From the NCBI RefSeq assembly GCF_000758525.1, contig NZ_CP009241.1, positions 4,402,001-4,466,000 on the forward strand: a stretch of DNA of 64,000 nt, in the 5' to 3' direction. Each line of letters begins with the position of its first letter. Positions within the stretch are counted from its first letter, which is position 1. This document shows positions 25,551 through 35,857 of this stretch, in pieces. The translations under genes and the position numbers were made by a program. This DNA comes from Paenibacillus sp. FSL H7-0357 (GTDB lineage: Bacteria; Bacillota; Bacilli; Paenibacillales; Paenibacillaceae). The notes under the pieces are model-generated. The model was not told the origin of the DNA and made no database searches. It saw only the letters and a list, made by a program, of their open reading frames with translations.

Positions 25551-26196
25551 CCGTATTCAGCCTCCTTTCGAGAATGCCAAGCAGCTTAGATAAAGTGAAT
25601 GTAAGGATGAAATACATAATGGAGATGATGATCAGCGGTGTAAGCCCCTCATAAGTAATGGCTGTAATATTTCTGGCCTGGAAAAGAAGATCCGCCACCC
25701 CGATCATCGACACAATGGACGACTCCTTAATGATCGTAATGAACTCATTGCCGATAGCCGGCAGCACATTCTTCAGCGCCTGGGGAAGCACAATGTAGCG
25801 CATGGTCATCCCTTGTTTCATCCCGAGAGAACGGGCTGCTTCCATTTGGCCGCGGTCCACGCCTTGAATACCGGCACGGAAGATCTCGGCCAGATAAGCC
25901 GAACTGTTAATCGTGAGCGTAATCGCACCGGACTGAATCGCCGAAAATTCCAGACCTAATTCTACTAAGCCGTAATGGATGAGAAAGAGCTGTACCAGCA
26001 TTGGCGTACCGCGCAGAAATTCAACCCACGCAGTAGCGATAAACCGCAGTACGCTCCACTTGGACATGCGCAGCAGAGAAACTATAATTCCCAGTACAAA
26101 GCCGCAGAGTACCCCAATCAATGCCAGCAGCAAGGTGTATTTTAAGCCGGAGAAAAAAAGATTGCGGTATTCATATGCCATATCGAATAGATTCAT
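25537..26196 (-). CDS. Polar amino acid ABC transporter, permease
   Basis: A 219-residue HisM/GlnP-type permease with about five membrane helices. The N-terminal [22 protein letters not shown] is typical, and the EAA loop ([23 protein letters not shown]) contacts the ATPase. A GGAGG lies upstream. It sits between the binding protein gene (137-base gap with a hairpin) and the ATPase gene (overlapping). Confidence 0.95.
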   Translation of the reverse strand: MNLFDMAYEYRNLFFSGLKYTLLLALIGVLCGFVLGIIVSLLRMSKWSVLRFIATAWVEFLRGTPMLVQLFLIHYGLVELGLEFSAIQSGAITLTINSSAYLAEIFRAGIQGVDRGQMEAARSLGMKQGMTMRYIVLPQALKNVLPAIGNEFITIIKESSIVSMIGVADLLFQARNITAITYEGLTPLIIISIMYFILTFTLSKLLGILERRLNTDDRR

Positions 26197-26240
26197 TGCA
26201 GGCCTAACCTCCTGTCTTCTTATTGGATTTCAAAAAAATA

Positions 26241-26266
26241 GAAAACAGCGGATCACCGCCATTTTC
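26241..26266 (-). other. Intercistronic hairpin in the ABC operon
   Basis: GAAAA-2-GCGG with CCGC-2-TTTTC around a 4-base loop, between the binding protein gene and the permease gene. Such hairpins often protect or partly terminate the upstream message and give excess binding protein. That role is inferred. Confidence 0.45.
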
Positions 26267-26332
26267 TGAATAGTGTAACTGTACTCTGCATAACTGTCAT
26301 TATTTCTGAAAGTGCCGGAATCTGAGCTTCCT

Positions 26333-27154
26333 TTATTTGCTTATGGAAAGGTCGCTTGCAGCCGATACGTACTCTTCGATTTTGCCGTCTGCCGTCAAAC
26401 GTTTCAAGGTTGTATTCACTTGATCCAGCAATTCTGTATTGCCTTTCTTCACTCCGATAACGTATCCGTCATCCTCTACCACTGGTTTGGCGTCAGTAAT
26501 GACTAGGCCCTTCACATTCTTCACGAACGATTCGGCAACAGGCCCTTCCATAATAGAAGCATCTACACGGTTAGATTGCAGCTGCATAACAATCTCAGTC
26601 ATTTTGGTCAGCGAGGTCAGCTTCGCCCCTTCAATTTCTTTGGCGATATCTTCCTGAATCGAACCTGTCTGAATGCCGATCTTGGTATTCTTCAGGGCAT
26701 CCATAGTAGCAAATTTAGCTTTATCAGCTTCACGAACGACAACCGCTTGCTCTGCTTTAAAGTAAACATCGGAGAGGCCGACTGCTTCTGCACGTTTTGG
26801 TGTATAGCTCAGTCCGGAGATAACAATATCCACTCTTCCGCTCGATAGCTCATTCAGCAGGGAATCAAATGGAAGATCCCTGATAACCAGCTCAGCACCC
26901 ATATCAGCAGCGATGTCCTTGGCAATCTCGATGTCAAAGCCTACGATCGTATCCTTGCCATCTATCATTTTATGGAATTCGTAGGGCGGAAATTCTGCGC
27001 TGGTTCCCAGCGTCAGTGTTTTGGCTGCAGTTTCACTGCCCGCGTTGCCATTCGATGCCGCATTTTTATTATCTTCATTGTTATTGGTACCACAGCCGGT
27101 CATAAGTCCTACCGCCAGCAGCATGCCTAAAGAAAGTTTACCCCATTTTTTCAT
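26333..27154 (-). CDS. Polar amino acid ABC transporter, binding lipoprotein
   Basis: A 273-residue SBP_bac_3 protein. The lipoprotein signal ends in LMTGCG (Cys about 21). It has the family signature GFDIEIAKDIAADMGAE after the SAEFPPYEF ligand segment, then FDSLLNELSSGRVDIVISGL. It captures amino acids outside the membrane and passes them to the permease. First gene of the operon. The 27155-27420 interval upstream carries its promoter but nothing I can pinpoint. Confidence 0.95.
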   Translation of the reverse strand: MKKWGKLSLGMLLAVGLMTGCGTNNNEDNKNAASNGNAGSETAAKTLTLGTSAEFPPYEFHKMIDGKDTIVGFDIEIAKDIAADMGAELVIRDLPFDSLLNELSSGRVDIVISGLSYTPKRAEAVGLSDVYFKAEQAVVVREADKAKFATMDALKNTKIGIQTGSIQEDIAKEIEGAKLTSLTKMTEIVMQLQSNRVDASIMEGPVAESFVKNVKGLVITDAKPVVEDDGYVIGVKKGNTELLDQVNTTLKRLTADGKIEEYVSAASDLSISK

Positions 27155-27440
27155 CTGTATATCTCCCCTATCCTGTTTTGGTACTCTAAGTTGTGCCTTT
27201 GACCGATTTATTATAAATCACTCCGCATGAATATGCAAAGACAAATTTGTGACAAAGCCCGTTAAATCAAGGTTAGAAGAATATGGTGTAAGCTTGCATT
27301 ACATTCCATCATTTTGCACATGCCCTGATATGAAGTATATACTATTTACTATCTCCAGCTACTTCCTGGAATAAACGGAATTGGTTCACAATGACCTCTG
27401 GAGTGGTAATAACATGCAAACTGAGTGAAAAGGATGCCCG

Positions 27441-27565
27441 CGAGGTCAGTTTGTTCAAGTGGTTTCAATGATGAGAATGCTCACAAACATAAGCTTATGC
27501 TTTCGATGTTTGTTCGAAGTGTTGCAATGATGTGAATGCTCACAAACATTTAGGAGGTGCAGGCC
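27441..27565 (+). promoter_or_regulatory. Repeated leader element, amylase copy (two tandem units)
   Basis: Two units precede the amylase. Unit 2 has stem ATGTTTGT (27506-27513) with ACAAACAT (27542-27549), running straight into TTAGGAGG, eight bases before the ATG. Unit 1 has GTTTGT (27449-27454) with ACAAAC (27483-27488). The same architecture occurs at 39868-39998 and 41079-41156, where the stem is AGTTTTGT/ACAAAACT. Short ORFs start in each unit: a 17-codon one at 27477-27530 and MLTNI-stop at 27536-27553, whose stop overlaps the Shine-Dalgarno. Confidence 0.6.
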
Positions 27566-29311
27566 ATGCTGCTGGAAGCGATGTACCATGTTCCCCGTGA
27601 CAAGTGGGCTTATGCCTACGATACAAAAACTATACATCTGCGTGTTCGCACCAAACGTGACGATGTGGACTGTGTAGCAGCCCTTACAGGTGATAAATAT
27701 GATTGGGATCATACCTTTTATGAAATCATGATGGAAAAAGCCGCTTCCGACGACAGATTCGATTATTGGGAGGCTGCGGTCCGGCCTAAATATAAACGGC
27801 TCAGTTATACTTTTCGCGTCAGCAAAGGACAGGAAAATGTATATTTGCTTGATAACGGCATCCGTTCGGAATGCCCTCAGCCGCCTAACCACTTCTACGA
27901 GTTTCCCTATATACATCAAATTGATCTGTTCAAGGTTCCCAACTGGGCCAAGGATGCGGTGTTTTATCAAATTATGACCGAACGTTTCGCCAATGGCGAC
28001 CCTACCAATGATCCTGAAGGAACCGAAGCCTGGGGCGGAACTCCGAAGCTGGATAATTTTTTTGGCGGAGACTTGCAGGGAGTGCTGGATCATCTTGATG
28101 ATCTGCATGAACTGGGTATCAATGCTGTATATTTCACTCCGCTGTTCCTCTCCCCCTCCAACCATAAATATGACATCGTGGACTATAAAAAAGTCGACCC
28201 CCATTTCGGAGATAATGAGCTGCTGAAACATGTAGTCGAGGAATGCCACCGAAGAGGAATACGGGTGATGCTGGACGCCGTCTTCAATCATTGCAGCGAC
28301 AAGTTCCCGCCTTTTCAGGACGTGCTGGAGAAGGGTGAATATTCGGTTTATAAAGATTGGTTCCATATCAACTCCTTCCCGGCTGTGGTGGCTGACGGTA
28401 TTCCTACGTATGACACTTTCGGCTTTTTTGGCAATATGCCCAAGTTCAACACAGCAAACTACGAGGTCAGAGCCTACCTGCTGGAAGTCGCCGAATATTG
28501 GATTAAGGAGATCAAAGTAGACGGGTGGCGGCTGGACGTTGCCAATGAGGTGGATCATCATTTCTGGCGCGACTTCCGCAAAGTGGTGAAATCCGCCAAC
28601 CCGGAGGCCTATATCGTTGGTGAGGTGTGGAGTGACTCCCTTACATGGCTGCTGGGCGATCAGTTCGACTCGGTGATGAACTACCCGTTCTCAGGTACGG
28701 TGCTGGAATTCTTTAATGGCGGTATGGATGGCATCACCTTCGGACAACGGATCGGCGCTCTGTTAATGAGATATCCGCAGCAGACAAACGAGGTGGTCTT
28801 CAATTTGCTCGGCAGCCATGACACTCCCCGTTTGCTGACGGTGGTCGGAGAAGATAAACGGCGCCTCAAGCTGGCGGTTGTTTTCCTCTTCACCTTTATG
28901 GGGACACCTTGTATTTATTACGGGGATGAGATCGGCCTGACCGGCTCCGAAGATCCCGACTGCCGTAAATGCATGGAGTGGGATGAAAAGAAGCAGGACC
29001 GCGAGCTGTATGATTTTTACCGGATGATGATCTTCCTGCGCAAAGGGCACAAAGCCCTTCGAGAAGGCAGATTCCGCATTCTGGTAGCCTGTGAAAATGA
29101 CCCCTGCATCGTGTATGAACGTGCGGATGAGATCATTCATTTCACGGTCTGGATGAACAATTCCGCGGAGCCTCGCACGCTTAGACATCCGATGGAAACC
29201 GATGACTGGCAGGATGCGCTTACCGGCGAACCGGTTGCCCCGAAGGAGGGGATTATGCATATCTCGCTTGATCCTTATGGTTACCGGATTCTGTGCCGTA
29301 ATTTAAGCTGA
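27566..29311 (+). CDS. GH13 cyclomaltodextrinase / neopullulanase / maltogenic amylase
   Basis: A 581-residue cytoplasmic GH13 subfamily 20 enzyme that hydrolyses cyclodextrins, pullulan or maltodextrins. The N-terminal domain (about 1-120, LLEAMYHVPRDKWAYAYD) is the CBM34-like N domain. The catalytic barrel has DAVFNH, the nucleophile Asp in DGWRLDVANE, the acid Glu in IVGEVWSD and the third acid in LLGSHDTPRLL. I start at the ATG giving MLLEAMYH, with AGGAGG eight bases upstream; the GTG at 27557 overlaps that site. It neighbours the glg genes, so it probably feeds or empties the glycogen/maltodextrin pool. Confidence 0.93.
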   Translation: MLLEAMYHVPRDKWAYAYDTKTIHLRVRTKRDDVDCVAALTGDKYDWDHTFYEIMMEKAASDDRFDYWEAAVRPKYKRLSYTFRVSKGQENVYLLDNGIRSECPQPPNHFYEFPYIHQIDLFKVPNWAKDAVFYQIMTERFANGDPTNDPEGTEAWGGTPKLDNFFGGDLQGVLDHLDDLHELGINAVYFTPLFLSPSNHKYDIVDYKKVDPHFGDNELLKHVVEECHRRGIRVMLDAVFNHCSDKFPPFQDVLEKGEYSVYKDWFHINSFPAVVADGIPTYDTFGFFGNMPKFNTANYEVRAYLLEVAEYWIKEIKVDGWRLDVANEVDHHFWRDFRKVVKSANPEAYIVGEVWSDSLTWLLGDQFDSVMNYPFSGTVLEFFNGGMDGITFGQRIGALLMRYPQQTNEVVFNLLGSHDTPRLLTVVGEDKRRLKLAVVFLFTFMGTPCIYYGDEIGLTGSEDPDCRKCMEWDEKKQDRELYDFYRMMIFLRKGHKALREGRFRILVACENDPCIVYERADEIIHFTVWMNNSAEPRTLRHPMETDDWQDALTGEPVAPKEGIMHISLDPYGYRILCRNLS

Positions 29312-29335
29312 AGGCAACAAGATTGTGTGCCTATT

Positions 29336-29377
29336 AAAACCAGTCAAACACGATAAAGTGTCTGACTGGTTTTTTTA
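29336..29377 (+). terminator. Terminator of the amylase gene
   Basis: Stem AAAACCAGTCA with TGACTGGTTTT (extended inward by ACAC/GTGT) followed by a T-run. It ends the plus-strand amylase transcript. Confidence 0.85.
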
Positions 29378-29410
29378 TGCTATATCCTCTCGAATATCCT
29401 TATAAAACTC

Positions 29411-29455
29411 AAAAAAGACACTCCTAAAGTCTTAACGACCTGTAGGAATGCCTCT
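29411..29455 (-). terminator. Terminator of the glgB-glgA operon
   Basis: An imperfect stem containing TCCT/AGGA with flanking pairs, and a TTTTTT tail on the minus strand, 12 bases past the glgA stop. Confidence 0.6.
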
Positions 29456-29466
29456 TTGTGCTTTAA

Positions 29467-30891
29467 TTATTGTATAATTTTGTTGTAGATGTCGATATAC
29501 TGCTGCGCGGAAACGTTCCAGCTGTAGTCACCGGCAAAAGCGTTTTTCGTGACTTTTTTCCAGTCTTCCGGCTTGCGGTAGAACGATACAGCCCGGCGCA
29601 GTGTATGCATCATGTCATGTGCGTTGTAATCCTTAAATGTGAAGCCGTTGCCCTCGCCTGTTTCCTCGTTATAGGCATGAACGGTATCATTAAGCCCGCC
29701 TGTCTCACGGACTACAGGAATACTTCCATAACGCAGCGCCAGCAGTTGGCTGATTCCGCAAGGCTCGAACTTTGATGGCATCAGGAACAGATCGCTGGCC
29801 GCATATATTTTGCGCGACAAAGCGTCATTGAACAGAATCTGCGAAGACAGCTTGGTCGGGTACCGCCATGCCGCTTCACGGAACCAGCGTTCATAGGATT
29901 CGTCCCCTGTGCCAAGCAGTACAAATTGAATATCATCGTAATACAGCAGCTCATCCAGCACGCGTGTCAGGAGATCAAGACCCTTGGAATCAACCAGCCG
30001 CGTAACCATTGCGACCATCGGAATATACGGGGCTACGGGCAACCCTAACTCCTGCTGCAGGCCCAGCTTATTCTCAGCCTTCTTCGCCAGATTTGAACGG
30101 TAACGTGTAAAGATTTGCGGATCGCTGTTGGGATTGTAGCTCTTAGTATCAATGCCGTTAACAATCCCGCTGAGACTGTCCGCCCGGGAAGAGAGCAAGC
30201 CATCCAGACCATATCCATAATAGGCCGTACGGATTTCTTCCGCATAAGTCGGACTGACCGTAGTCACATGATCACTATGGACGATCCCGCCCTTCATATA
30301 GTTCACGTTGCCGTAATACTCTACACCGCTGAAGTAGCTGTCATCCAGGCCAAGCAGCTCACCCAGCACGGAATAAGGAAACACGCCTTGGTATAGCAGA
30401 TTGTGAATGGTAAAGACAGTGCGCATCTCGCTGTAGAACGGATCATGCCGGTAATGGCCCTGAAGCAGCATCGGAATGACTGCAGCGTGCCAATCATGGC
30501 AATGCAGCACATCCGGCTGAAAATTAATGGCCGGCAGGCATTCCAGAACCGCCCGGTTGTAGAATGCAAACCGTTCACCATCATCCAGATATCCATAAAT
30601 GCCGTCACGGCCAAAATAATATTCATTGTCGATAAAATAGACCGGAATACCATCGTAAATAATCTGTTCGATGCCGCAATACTGATTGCGCCAGCCTACA
30701 GGAACATCCACTACGGCTACATGCTCCATTTGCGAAGTGAACTTCTCCGGAATTCCCCGGTATTTTGGCAAAATCACCCGTACATCCACTCCTGCGCCCT
30801 TTAGCGCCTTGGGCAGAGCTCCAATGACATCAGCCAAACCACCTGTCTTAACAAAAGGATGGGCTTCGGCTGCAGCAAATAAAACTTTCAT
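29467..30891 (-). CDS. glgA: Glycogen synthase GlgA
   Basis: A GT5 ADP-glucose:glucan transferase of 474 residues. The ADP-glucose motif KTGGLADVIGALPKAL is at about residues 16-31. HCHDWHAAVIP and the C-terminal FEPCGISQLLALRYGSIPVVRETGGL (catalytic Glu region) are diagnostic. It elongates alpha-1,4 chains made from the product of GlgC. It follows glgB with a 35-base gap and shares its terminator. Confidence 0.97.
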   Translation of the reverse strand: MKVLFAAAEAHPFVKTGGLADVIGALPKALKGAGVDVRVILPKYRGIPEKFTSQMEHVAVVDVPVGWRNQYCGIEQIIYDGIPVYFIDNEYYFGRDGIYGYLDDGERFAFYNRAVLECLPAINFQPDVLHCHDWHAAVIPMLLQGHYRHDPFYSEMRTVFTIHNLLYQGVFPYSVLGELLGLDDSYFSGVEYYGNVNYMKGGIVHSDHVTTVSPTYAEEIRTAYYGYGLDGLLSSRADSLSGIVNGIDTKSYNPNSDPQIFTRYRSNLAKKAENKLGLQQELGLPVAPYIPMVAMVTRLVDSKGLDLLTRVLDELLYYDDIQFVLLGTGDESYERWFREAAWRYPTKLSSQILFNDALSRKIYAASDLFLMPSKFEPCGISQLLALRYGSIPVVRETGGLNDTVHAYNEETGEGNGFTFKDYNAHDMMHTLRRAVSFYRKPEDWKKVTKNAFAGDYSWNVSAQQYIDIYNKIIQ

Positions 30892-30926
30892 TCAGATTCC
30901 CCCTTAAATGTACGAATTCCACTATT

Positions 30927-32852
30927 TCAAGCTTGTTTGACCACCTTGCGGCCGGATTTCTTGAGCACCAGAAATCCAAGTGCCGGAATGGTCAGCTCTA
31001 TGCTGTTCAACTGATTATGCCATTCTTTCTTGCTGCTCTTCATGGGCTCATTGCTGGCACCCGAGCCGCCAAACTGAATACCCTCAGAGCTGAATATCTC
31101 TTCATAAGTTCCCGGGCGGGGTACGCCAATCCGGTACTGACGCCGTTCCACCGGCTGAAAATTGATAATTACAAGCAAGGTATCTACGGGTCTCTTACCT
31201 CTGCGGATATAGGACACAATACTTTGGCCATTATCATCGGCATCAATCCACTGATAGCCTTCCATATCATGATCAAGCTCCCACAATGCTTTTTCCGCCA
31301 AATACAGCTTGTTCAGCGCAGCGGTATAGGCCAGCATTCCGCGGTGGCTTTCATAATCCAGCAGCAGCCAATCGAGCTGCTCCTGATCCTTCCACTCGAT
31401 AAATTGTCCGAATTCTCCACCCATGAACAGCAGCTTTTTGCCGGGATGGGTAATCTGGTAGCCCAGCAGCAACCGGAGACCGGCAAATTTCTGTTCATAA
31501 GAGCCTGGCATCTTGTCCAGCAGTGATTTCTTGCCGTGCACCACTTCATCATGAGAGAGCGGCAGCGTGTAATTCTCGGCATAGGCATAACAAATTGGGA
31601 AGGTCAACAAATTATGATGATAGGGCCGTGCCCCGAAATCATGTTCTATGTAGCCCAGTGTGTCATTCATCCAGCCCATATTCCATTTGTAGTTGAAACC
31701 GAGTCCCCCTTGATGAGCTGGAGAAGTAACGCCAGGCCAGGCGCTGGATTCCTCCGCCATCATCAATGCTTTCGGATAATACTGAAAGATTGCTTTATTC
31801 AACTGCTGTATGAAACGGATGGCTTCAAGATTCTCAAGACCACCGTTTTGATTGCGTCTGAACTGATGGCCCTGCTTCTCAAAATCGAGCCGCAGCATGC
31901 TTGTAACCGCATCAACTCTCATGCCATCTATATGATACTGCTCGAACCAGAATAAGGCATTTGAAATCAGAAAGGAGGAAATTTCCGGCTTGCTGAAATC
32001 AAAGGAAAGCGTTCCCCAGCCCGGCTTCTCGGCCAGCATAGGATCCGCATACTCATACAGCGTTGAACCGTCAAACATTCTCAGGCCATGTGCATCCTTC
32101 GCAAAATGGGCCGGAACCCAGTCAAGAATGACTCCAATGCCTGCCTGATGCAGCTGATCAATTAAATACATTAGCTCATGCGGCTCTCCGTAACGGCTCG
32201 TTGCGGCAAAATATCCGGTTCCCTGATAACCCCAGGATAAATCATAAGGATGTTCAGCCAGCGGCATAAACTCTACATGGGTATAACTCATCTCCAGCAG
32301 ATAAGGGATCAGCAGATCACTCATTTCCCGGTACGTATAAAATTCTCCGTCTTCCTTCTGACGCCAGGTGCCGAAATGCATTTCGTAAATGTTCATTGGC
32401 CCGTTGTACGGGGCCTTCGTCCGCCGCCGCCAGGCAGCATCTCCCCAGCTGTAGCCGTTAAGATCCGCCACCACTGATGCCGTCGCCGGACGCACTTCAG
32501 CCTTGAATGCATAAGGATCAGCTTTAAGGAAGCTGTCGCCATTCGCTGCGACGATCCTGTATTTGTAAAAAGTTCCCGGCTCTATTCCCGGAAAAAAACG
32601 ACTCCAAAATCCTGAATCGGGTATCTTATATAACGAGTCCACGTCCTGCGTTCCATCCCAGCCGTTATGATTACCAGCCAGTCCTACATATGTCGCATGA
32701 GGAGCCCACACGGTAAAGCGTACGCCGGTCATTCCTTCTTCAGCGGCAATGTGCGCGCCCAGCATCGTATAGCTGCGATAATTCGTGCCCTCATGGAACA
32801 GGTAAATATCTTCAAATGACGGGAGGTTTTCTGCTTCTTGTATGTCAGGCAA
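30927..32852 (-). CDS. glgB: 1,4-alpha-glucan branching enzyme GlgB
   Basis: Creates alpha-1,6 branches in glycogen. It is 641 residues. A CBM48 domain lies at the N-terminus (VRFTVWAPHATYVGLAGNHNGW). The GH13 barrel has the nucleophile in GMRVDAVTSML, the acid Glu in MMAEESSAWPG and LSHDEVVHGK; the C-terminal beta domain ends the protein. The start is TTG with AAGGTGG seven bases upstream. First gene of glgB-glgA, divergent from glgC. Confidence 0.97.
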   Translation of the reverse strand: MPDIQEAENLPSFEDIYLFHEGTNYRSYTMLGAHIAAEEGMTGVRFTVWAPHATYVGLAGNHNGWDGTQDVDSLYKIPDSGFWSRFFPGIEPGTFYKYRIVAANGDSFLKADPYAFKAEVRPATASVVADLNGYSWGDAAWRRRTKAPYNGPMNIYEMHFGTWRQKEDGEFYTYREMSDLLIPYLLEMSYTHVEFMPLAEHPYDLSWGYQGTGYFAATSRYGEPHELMYLIDQLHQAGIGVILDWVPAHFAKDAHGLRMFDGSTLYEYADPMLAEKPGWGTLSFDFSKPEISSFLISNALFWFEQYHIDGMRVDAVTSMLRLDFEKQGHQFRRNQNGGLENLEAIRFIQQLNKAIFQYYPKALMMAEESSAWPGVTSPAHQGGLGFNYKWNMGWMNDTLGYIEHDFGARPYHHNLLTFPICYAYAENYTLPLSHDEVVHGKKSLLDKMPGSYEQKFAGLRLLLGYQITHPGKKLLFMGGEFGQFIEWKDQEQLDWLLLDYESHRGMLAYTAALNKLYLAEKALWELDHDMEGYQWIDADDNGQSIVSYIRRGKRPVDTLLVIINFQPVERRQYRIGVPRPGTYEEIFSSEGIQFGGSGASNEPMKSSKKEWHNQLNSIELTIPALGFLVLKKSGRKVVKQA

Positions 32853-33068
32853 ATCATCACCACCTTATTATATAGGATGCACCTATAACATTACCCGAAT
32901 GTTGGGCGTTTGAAAATGATTTTACAAGCAAAATAAGCTTTCACAGAATAAAGAAAATATTCATGTAATTTTTCTTGCGGTAACGCTATATATTTCACCT
33001 ATGTCGTTTCAAGCGCTTGTGGAGAGTTTATATTACAAGCATTGACAAAAAAATGGGAGGGATAACAA

Positions 33069-34298
33069 ATGAGTAAAAAAGAATGTATCGCCATGCTCCT
33101 GGCGGGTGGTGAAGGCCGCAGATTGGCCCCCCTGACCAGCACGATGGCAAAGCCTGCAGTCCCTTTCGGAGGACAGTATAGAATCATTGACTTTCCCCTC
33201 AGCAATTGTGTGAATTCCAATATCGACACTGTAGGCGTACTGACGCAGTACGAAGCTAATTCCTTGCATCAACATATTGGTGAAGGGGAGCCCTGGGGGC
33301 TTCACAGCACAACTAATCAGGGTGTCAGACTGCTTCCTTCGGGAGTTGAAGGCCGTGAAAGTTATTCTGGAACAGCCGATGCCATTTATAAGAACATTGA
33401 GTTTATTGACAATCAAAATCCTGAGCATGTACTGATCCTCTCGGCAGATCATATTTACCATATGGACTATCGAAAAATGCTGGATTACCATATCGGCAAA
33501 TCCGCCAAAGCCACCATCTCGGTAATGGAAGTGCCTTGGGATGAAGCAAGCCGCTTTGGTGTGATGAACGTAAATGAGGAACTCCAAATTTCTGAATTTG
33601 CCGAAAAACCAAAAGTCCCTAAAAGCAACCTCGCTTCGATGGGGATTTATCTATTCGAGTGGAAATACCTGAAAGAACATCTTCTCCGTGATGCCGCAAA
33701 TCAGGCTTCCAGCCATGACTTCGGCAAAGATGTGATCCCGACGATGCTGGAGGCTAATGATGAATTGTTTGCCTTCCGTTTTGAAGGCTACTGGAGAGAT
33801 GTAGGTACAGTGGGCAGCCTCTGGGAAGCGCATATGGATCTTCTGCAAGCCGATAACGGCTTCAAGCTCGACAACTCGAAGTGGCCAATGTATAGCCGGG
33901 CCCGCCGGACCAAACCCGCTGCAGTTAAACCACGTATGCAGTTGCAGATCAAAACAGCAGATTGCCTCGTAAATGAAACTTGCCTGCTGGAAGGCAGCCT
34001 GCAGCGCTCTGTAGTGTTCGGCGGCGTGGAGATCGGCAAAATGACCATGATTAAACAAAGCGTTATTATGCCGGGTGCACGTATTGGCCGGGGCGTAGTG
34101 ATTGAAAATGCAATTATCGGTGAAGGAGCTGTTATCAAAGACGGCGCTGTAATTAAGGGCAGTGTGGACAACATTGTCGTTGTCGGTCCTAATGAGATTG
34201 TGGCCGCCAAACCTGTCATTCGTACTCAGCCTTCCCGTCTACTGCAGGAAGTGTACGAAAAAACCGGACGTCTGCGGGCTGAAGGACTTCCTTCCTAA
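33069..34298 (+). CDS. glgC: Glucose-1-phosphate adenylyltransferase GlgC
   Basis: Makes ADP-glucose, the committed step of glycogen synthesis. It is 409 residues. The nucleotidyltransferase domain opens with [27 protein letters not shown], and has the [11 protein letters not shown] and [10 protein letters not shown] signatures; a left-handed beta-helix with hexapeptide periodicity ([20 protein letters not shown]) follows. In many Bacilli the order is glgB-C-D-A-P in one operon. Here glgC is divergent from glgB-glgA, and no glgD or glgP is present. Ribosome binding site GGGAGGG. The 216-base gap to glgB carries both promoters. Confidence 0.97.
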   Translation: MSKKECIAMLLAGGEGRRLAPLTSTMAKPAVPFGGQYRIIDFPLSNCVNSNIDTVGVLTQYEANSLHQHIGEGEPWGLHSTTNQGVRLLPSGVEGRESYSGTADAIYKNIEFIDNQNPEHVLILSADHIYHMDYRKMLDYHIGKSAKATISVMEVPWDEASRFGVMNVNEELQISEFAEKPKVPKSNLASMGIYLFEWKYLKEHLLRDAANQASSHDFGKDVIPTMLEANDELFAFRFEGYWRDVGTVGSLWEAHMDLLQADNGFKLDNSKWPMYSRARRTKPAAVKPRMQLQIKTADCLVNETCLLEGSLQRSVVFGGVEIGKMTMIKQSVIMPGARIGRGVVIENAIIGEGAVIKDGAVIKGSVDNIVVVGPNEIVAAKPVIRTQPSRLLQEVYEKTGRLRAEGLPS

Positions 34299-34334
34299 GT
34301 TATCAGCATCCCGTCAGTCTCCAACCTATACAAG

Positions 34335-34375
34335 AAAAAGCAGCATTCTCTGATAACCGGAGCTGCTGCTTTTTT
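34335..34375. terminator. Bidirectional terminator, glgC / histidine kinase
   Basis: Stem AAAAAGCAGCA with TGCTGCTTTTT between convergent genes, with a T-run on the plus strand. Confidence 0.85.
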
Positions 34376-34420
34376 CTTGCAATATTTACTTCCTGTCGCT
34401 TTACACTCATAAAGAGCCTG

Positions 34421-35857
34421 TTACAGTAATTCGGGTCCGTTTTCACCCTCTGCTGCAACTGGAGGCTGTTCCTCGGTCAGCGGCAAAATAACAGTAACCT
34501 GCGTTCCTTTGCCCAGCTCACTATCCAATTCCAGCTTTCCGTGATGAAGCTCCACAATTTGCTGGGAAATGGCAAGCCCCAGTCCGGTTCCTCCGTTCAG
34601 CGCGTCGACCTGGAAGAAACGATCGCGGACTCTGGAGAGGTGGGCTTCACTGATGCCAATTCCGCTGTCCCTGACAATGACAGCCATCTCCTCCTTGGAG
34701 AGACGGTGGGTGGACAGGACAATGCTAGAATCTTCAGGGGAGAACTTCACCGCGTTGTCCACCAAATTCAGGAATACCTGTTTCAGCCGGTTGGCGTCTC
34801 CTTTGATATAGATCGTCCCTTCACATTCCAGCAGTAGATGTATACGTTTCTTCTCCGCTTTGGCCCATACATTCAGTATCGTCTCCTGAAGCACCACTTT
34901 GATATCGATAAGAGCGATGGATAGCTTCATCTCATTCTGCTGCAGCTTGGAGAAGTCGAGGATTTCCTCCACCAGCCCGATCAGCCGGTCGCTTTCCTTG
35001 GATATAATCCCCATGCCCAGCTTGGTTTCCTCCGGATCGTAGCCACCTGAAATCAGTGTTTCACTCCAGCCCTTGATGCTGGTCAGCGGCGTCCGCAACT
35101 CATGGGAAATCGAGGAAATGAAATCATCCTTAATCTGATTGCTGCGGATAATTTCATCTGCCATATAGTTGAGTGTGGTTGCCAAATCACCAATCTCATA
35201 TTTGTAGTCACCTTTGATCCGGGTCGTAAATCTGCCTTTGGCCATCTGCGCCGATACTGCCGTAATATTATTGAGCGGCTTTACGATGGAATTGGCGAGA
35301 CCGAAGCTGAAGAGCATAACAATAGCCATTACTGCTCCACCGATACCGATGGATACCAAGGTAAGATTCAGCAAATCTGAGTTGATTCTCTCCATGGACG
35401 TAAGGTATCTTACAATAAAAGAATCGCGGCCGTTAATGTGCAGCATTTTGGATACCGCCATAACGCTCTCATTCGTCCCTGCTTGTCTGCCTACCCAGCG
35501 TCCGATGCTTCCGCCAACCGCTTCTGATACATCACTGGTAGTAATCGTACGGTCAGGCTGAAATGGCGTAGATCCGGTAAGGATATCACCGTTAAGGGTC
35601 AGTATTTCCAATTCCGTATTATCCATATCGAAGTATTCAAGCAGCTTCTGAAAATGAACGGGCGAACCCTCGTTGGAAAATGTGAATTTATAGAAGTTTT
35701 CCGATATTCCGATCTGGGTCGTAATTTTATTATAAACACTATCGTAATAATACGTCCGGATGGCCAGCAGAAAAATAACCTCAACGAGGAGGAGCGCCAC
35801 GAAGACTACAAGAATATAGTGCAGTACAATCTGTCTGCGCATCCCCTTCTTGATCAT
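34421..35857 (-). CDS. Sensor histidine kinase
   Basis: A 478-residue membrane kinase. TM1 (about 10-32) and TM2 (about 170-195) frame an extracytoplasmic sensor domain of about 135 residues. A HAMP domain is followed by HisKA with the phosphorylated His in SSISHELRTPLTSIKGW and by HATPase_c boxes (NLVDNAVKFS, VRDSGIGIS, GTGLGLAI). The ATG at 35857 overlaps the response regulator stop (ATGA); an upstream ATG at 35875 lies inside that gene. It is the last gene of the operon 38589-34421, after the lipoprotein and response regulator genes. Confidence 0.93.
   Translation of the reverse strand: MIKKGMRRQIVLHYILVVFVALLLVEVIFLLAIRTYYYDSVYNKITTQIGISENFYKFTFSNEGSPVHFQKLLEYFDMDNTELEILTLNGDILTGSTPFQPDRTITTSDVSEAVGGSIGRWVGRQAGTNESVMAVSKMLHINGRDSFIVRYLTSMERINSDLLNLTLVSIGIGGAVMAIVMLFSFGLANSIVKPLNNITAVSAQMAKGRFTTRIKGDYKYEIGDLATTLNYMADEIIRSNQIKDDFISSISHELRTPLTSIKGWSETLISGGYDPEETKLGMGIISKESDRLIGLVEEILDFSKLQQNEMKLSIALIDIKVVLQETILNVWAKAEKKRIHLLLECEGTIYIKGDANRLKQVFLNLVDNAVKFSPEDSSIVLSTHRLSKEEMAVIVRDSGIGISEAHLSRVRDRFFQVDALNGGTGLGLAISQQIVELHHGKLELDSELGKGTQVTVILPLTEEQPPVAAEGENGPELL

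Noticed and set aside
27455..28561. A 368-codon frame on the minus strand
   Set aside because: Antisense to the GH13 amylase and its leader; shadow frame.
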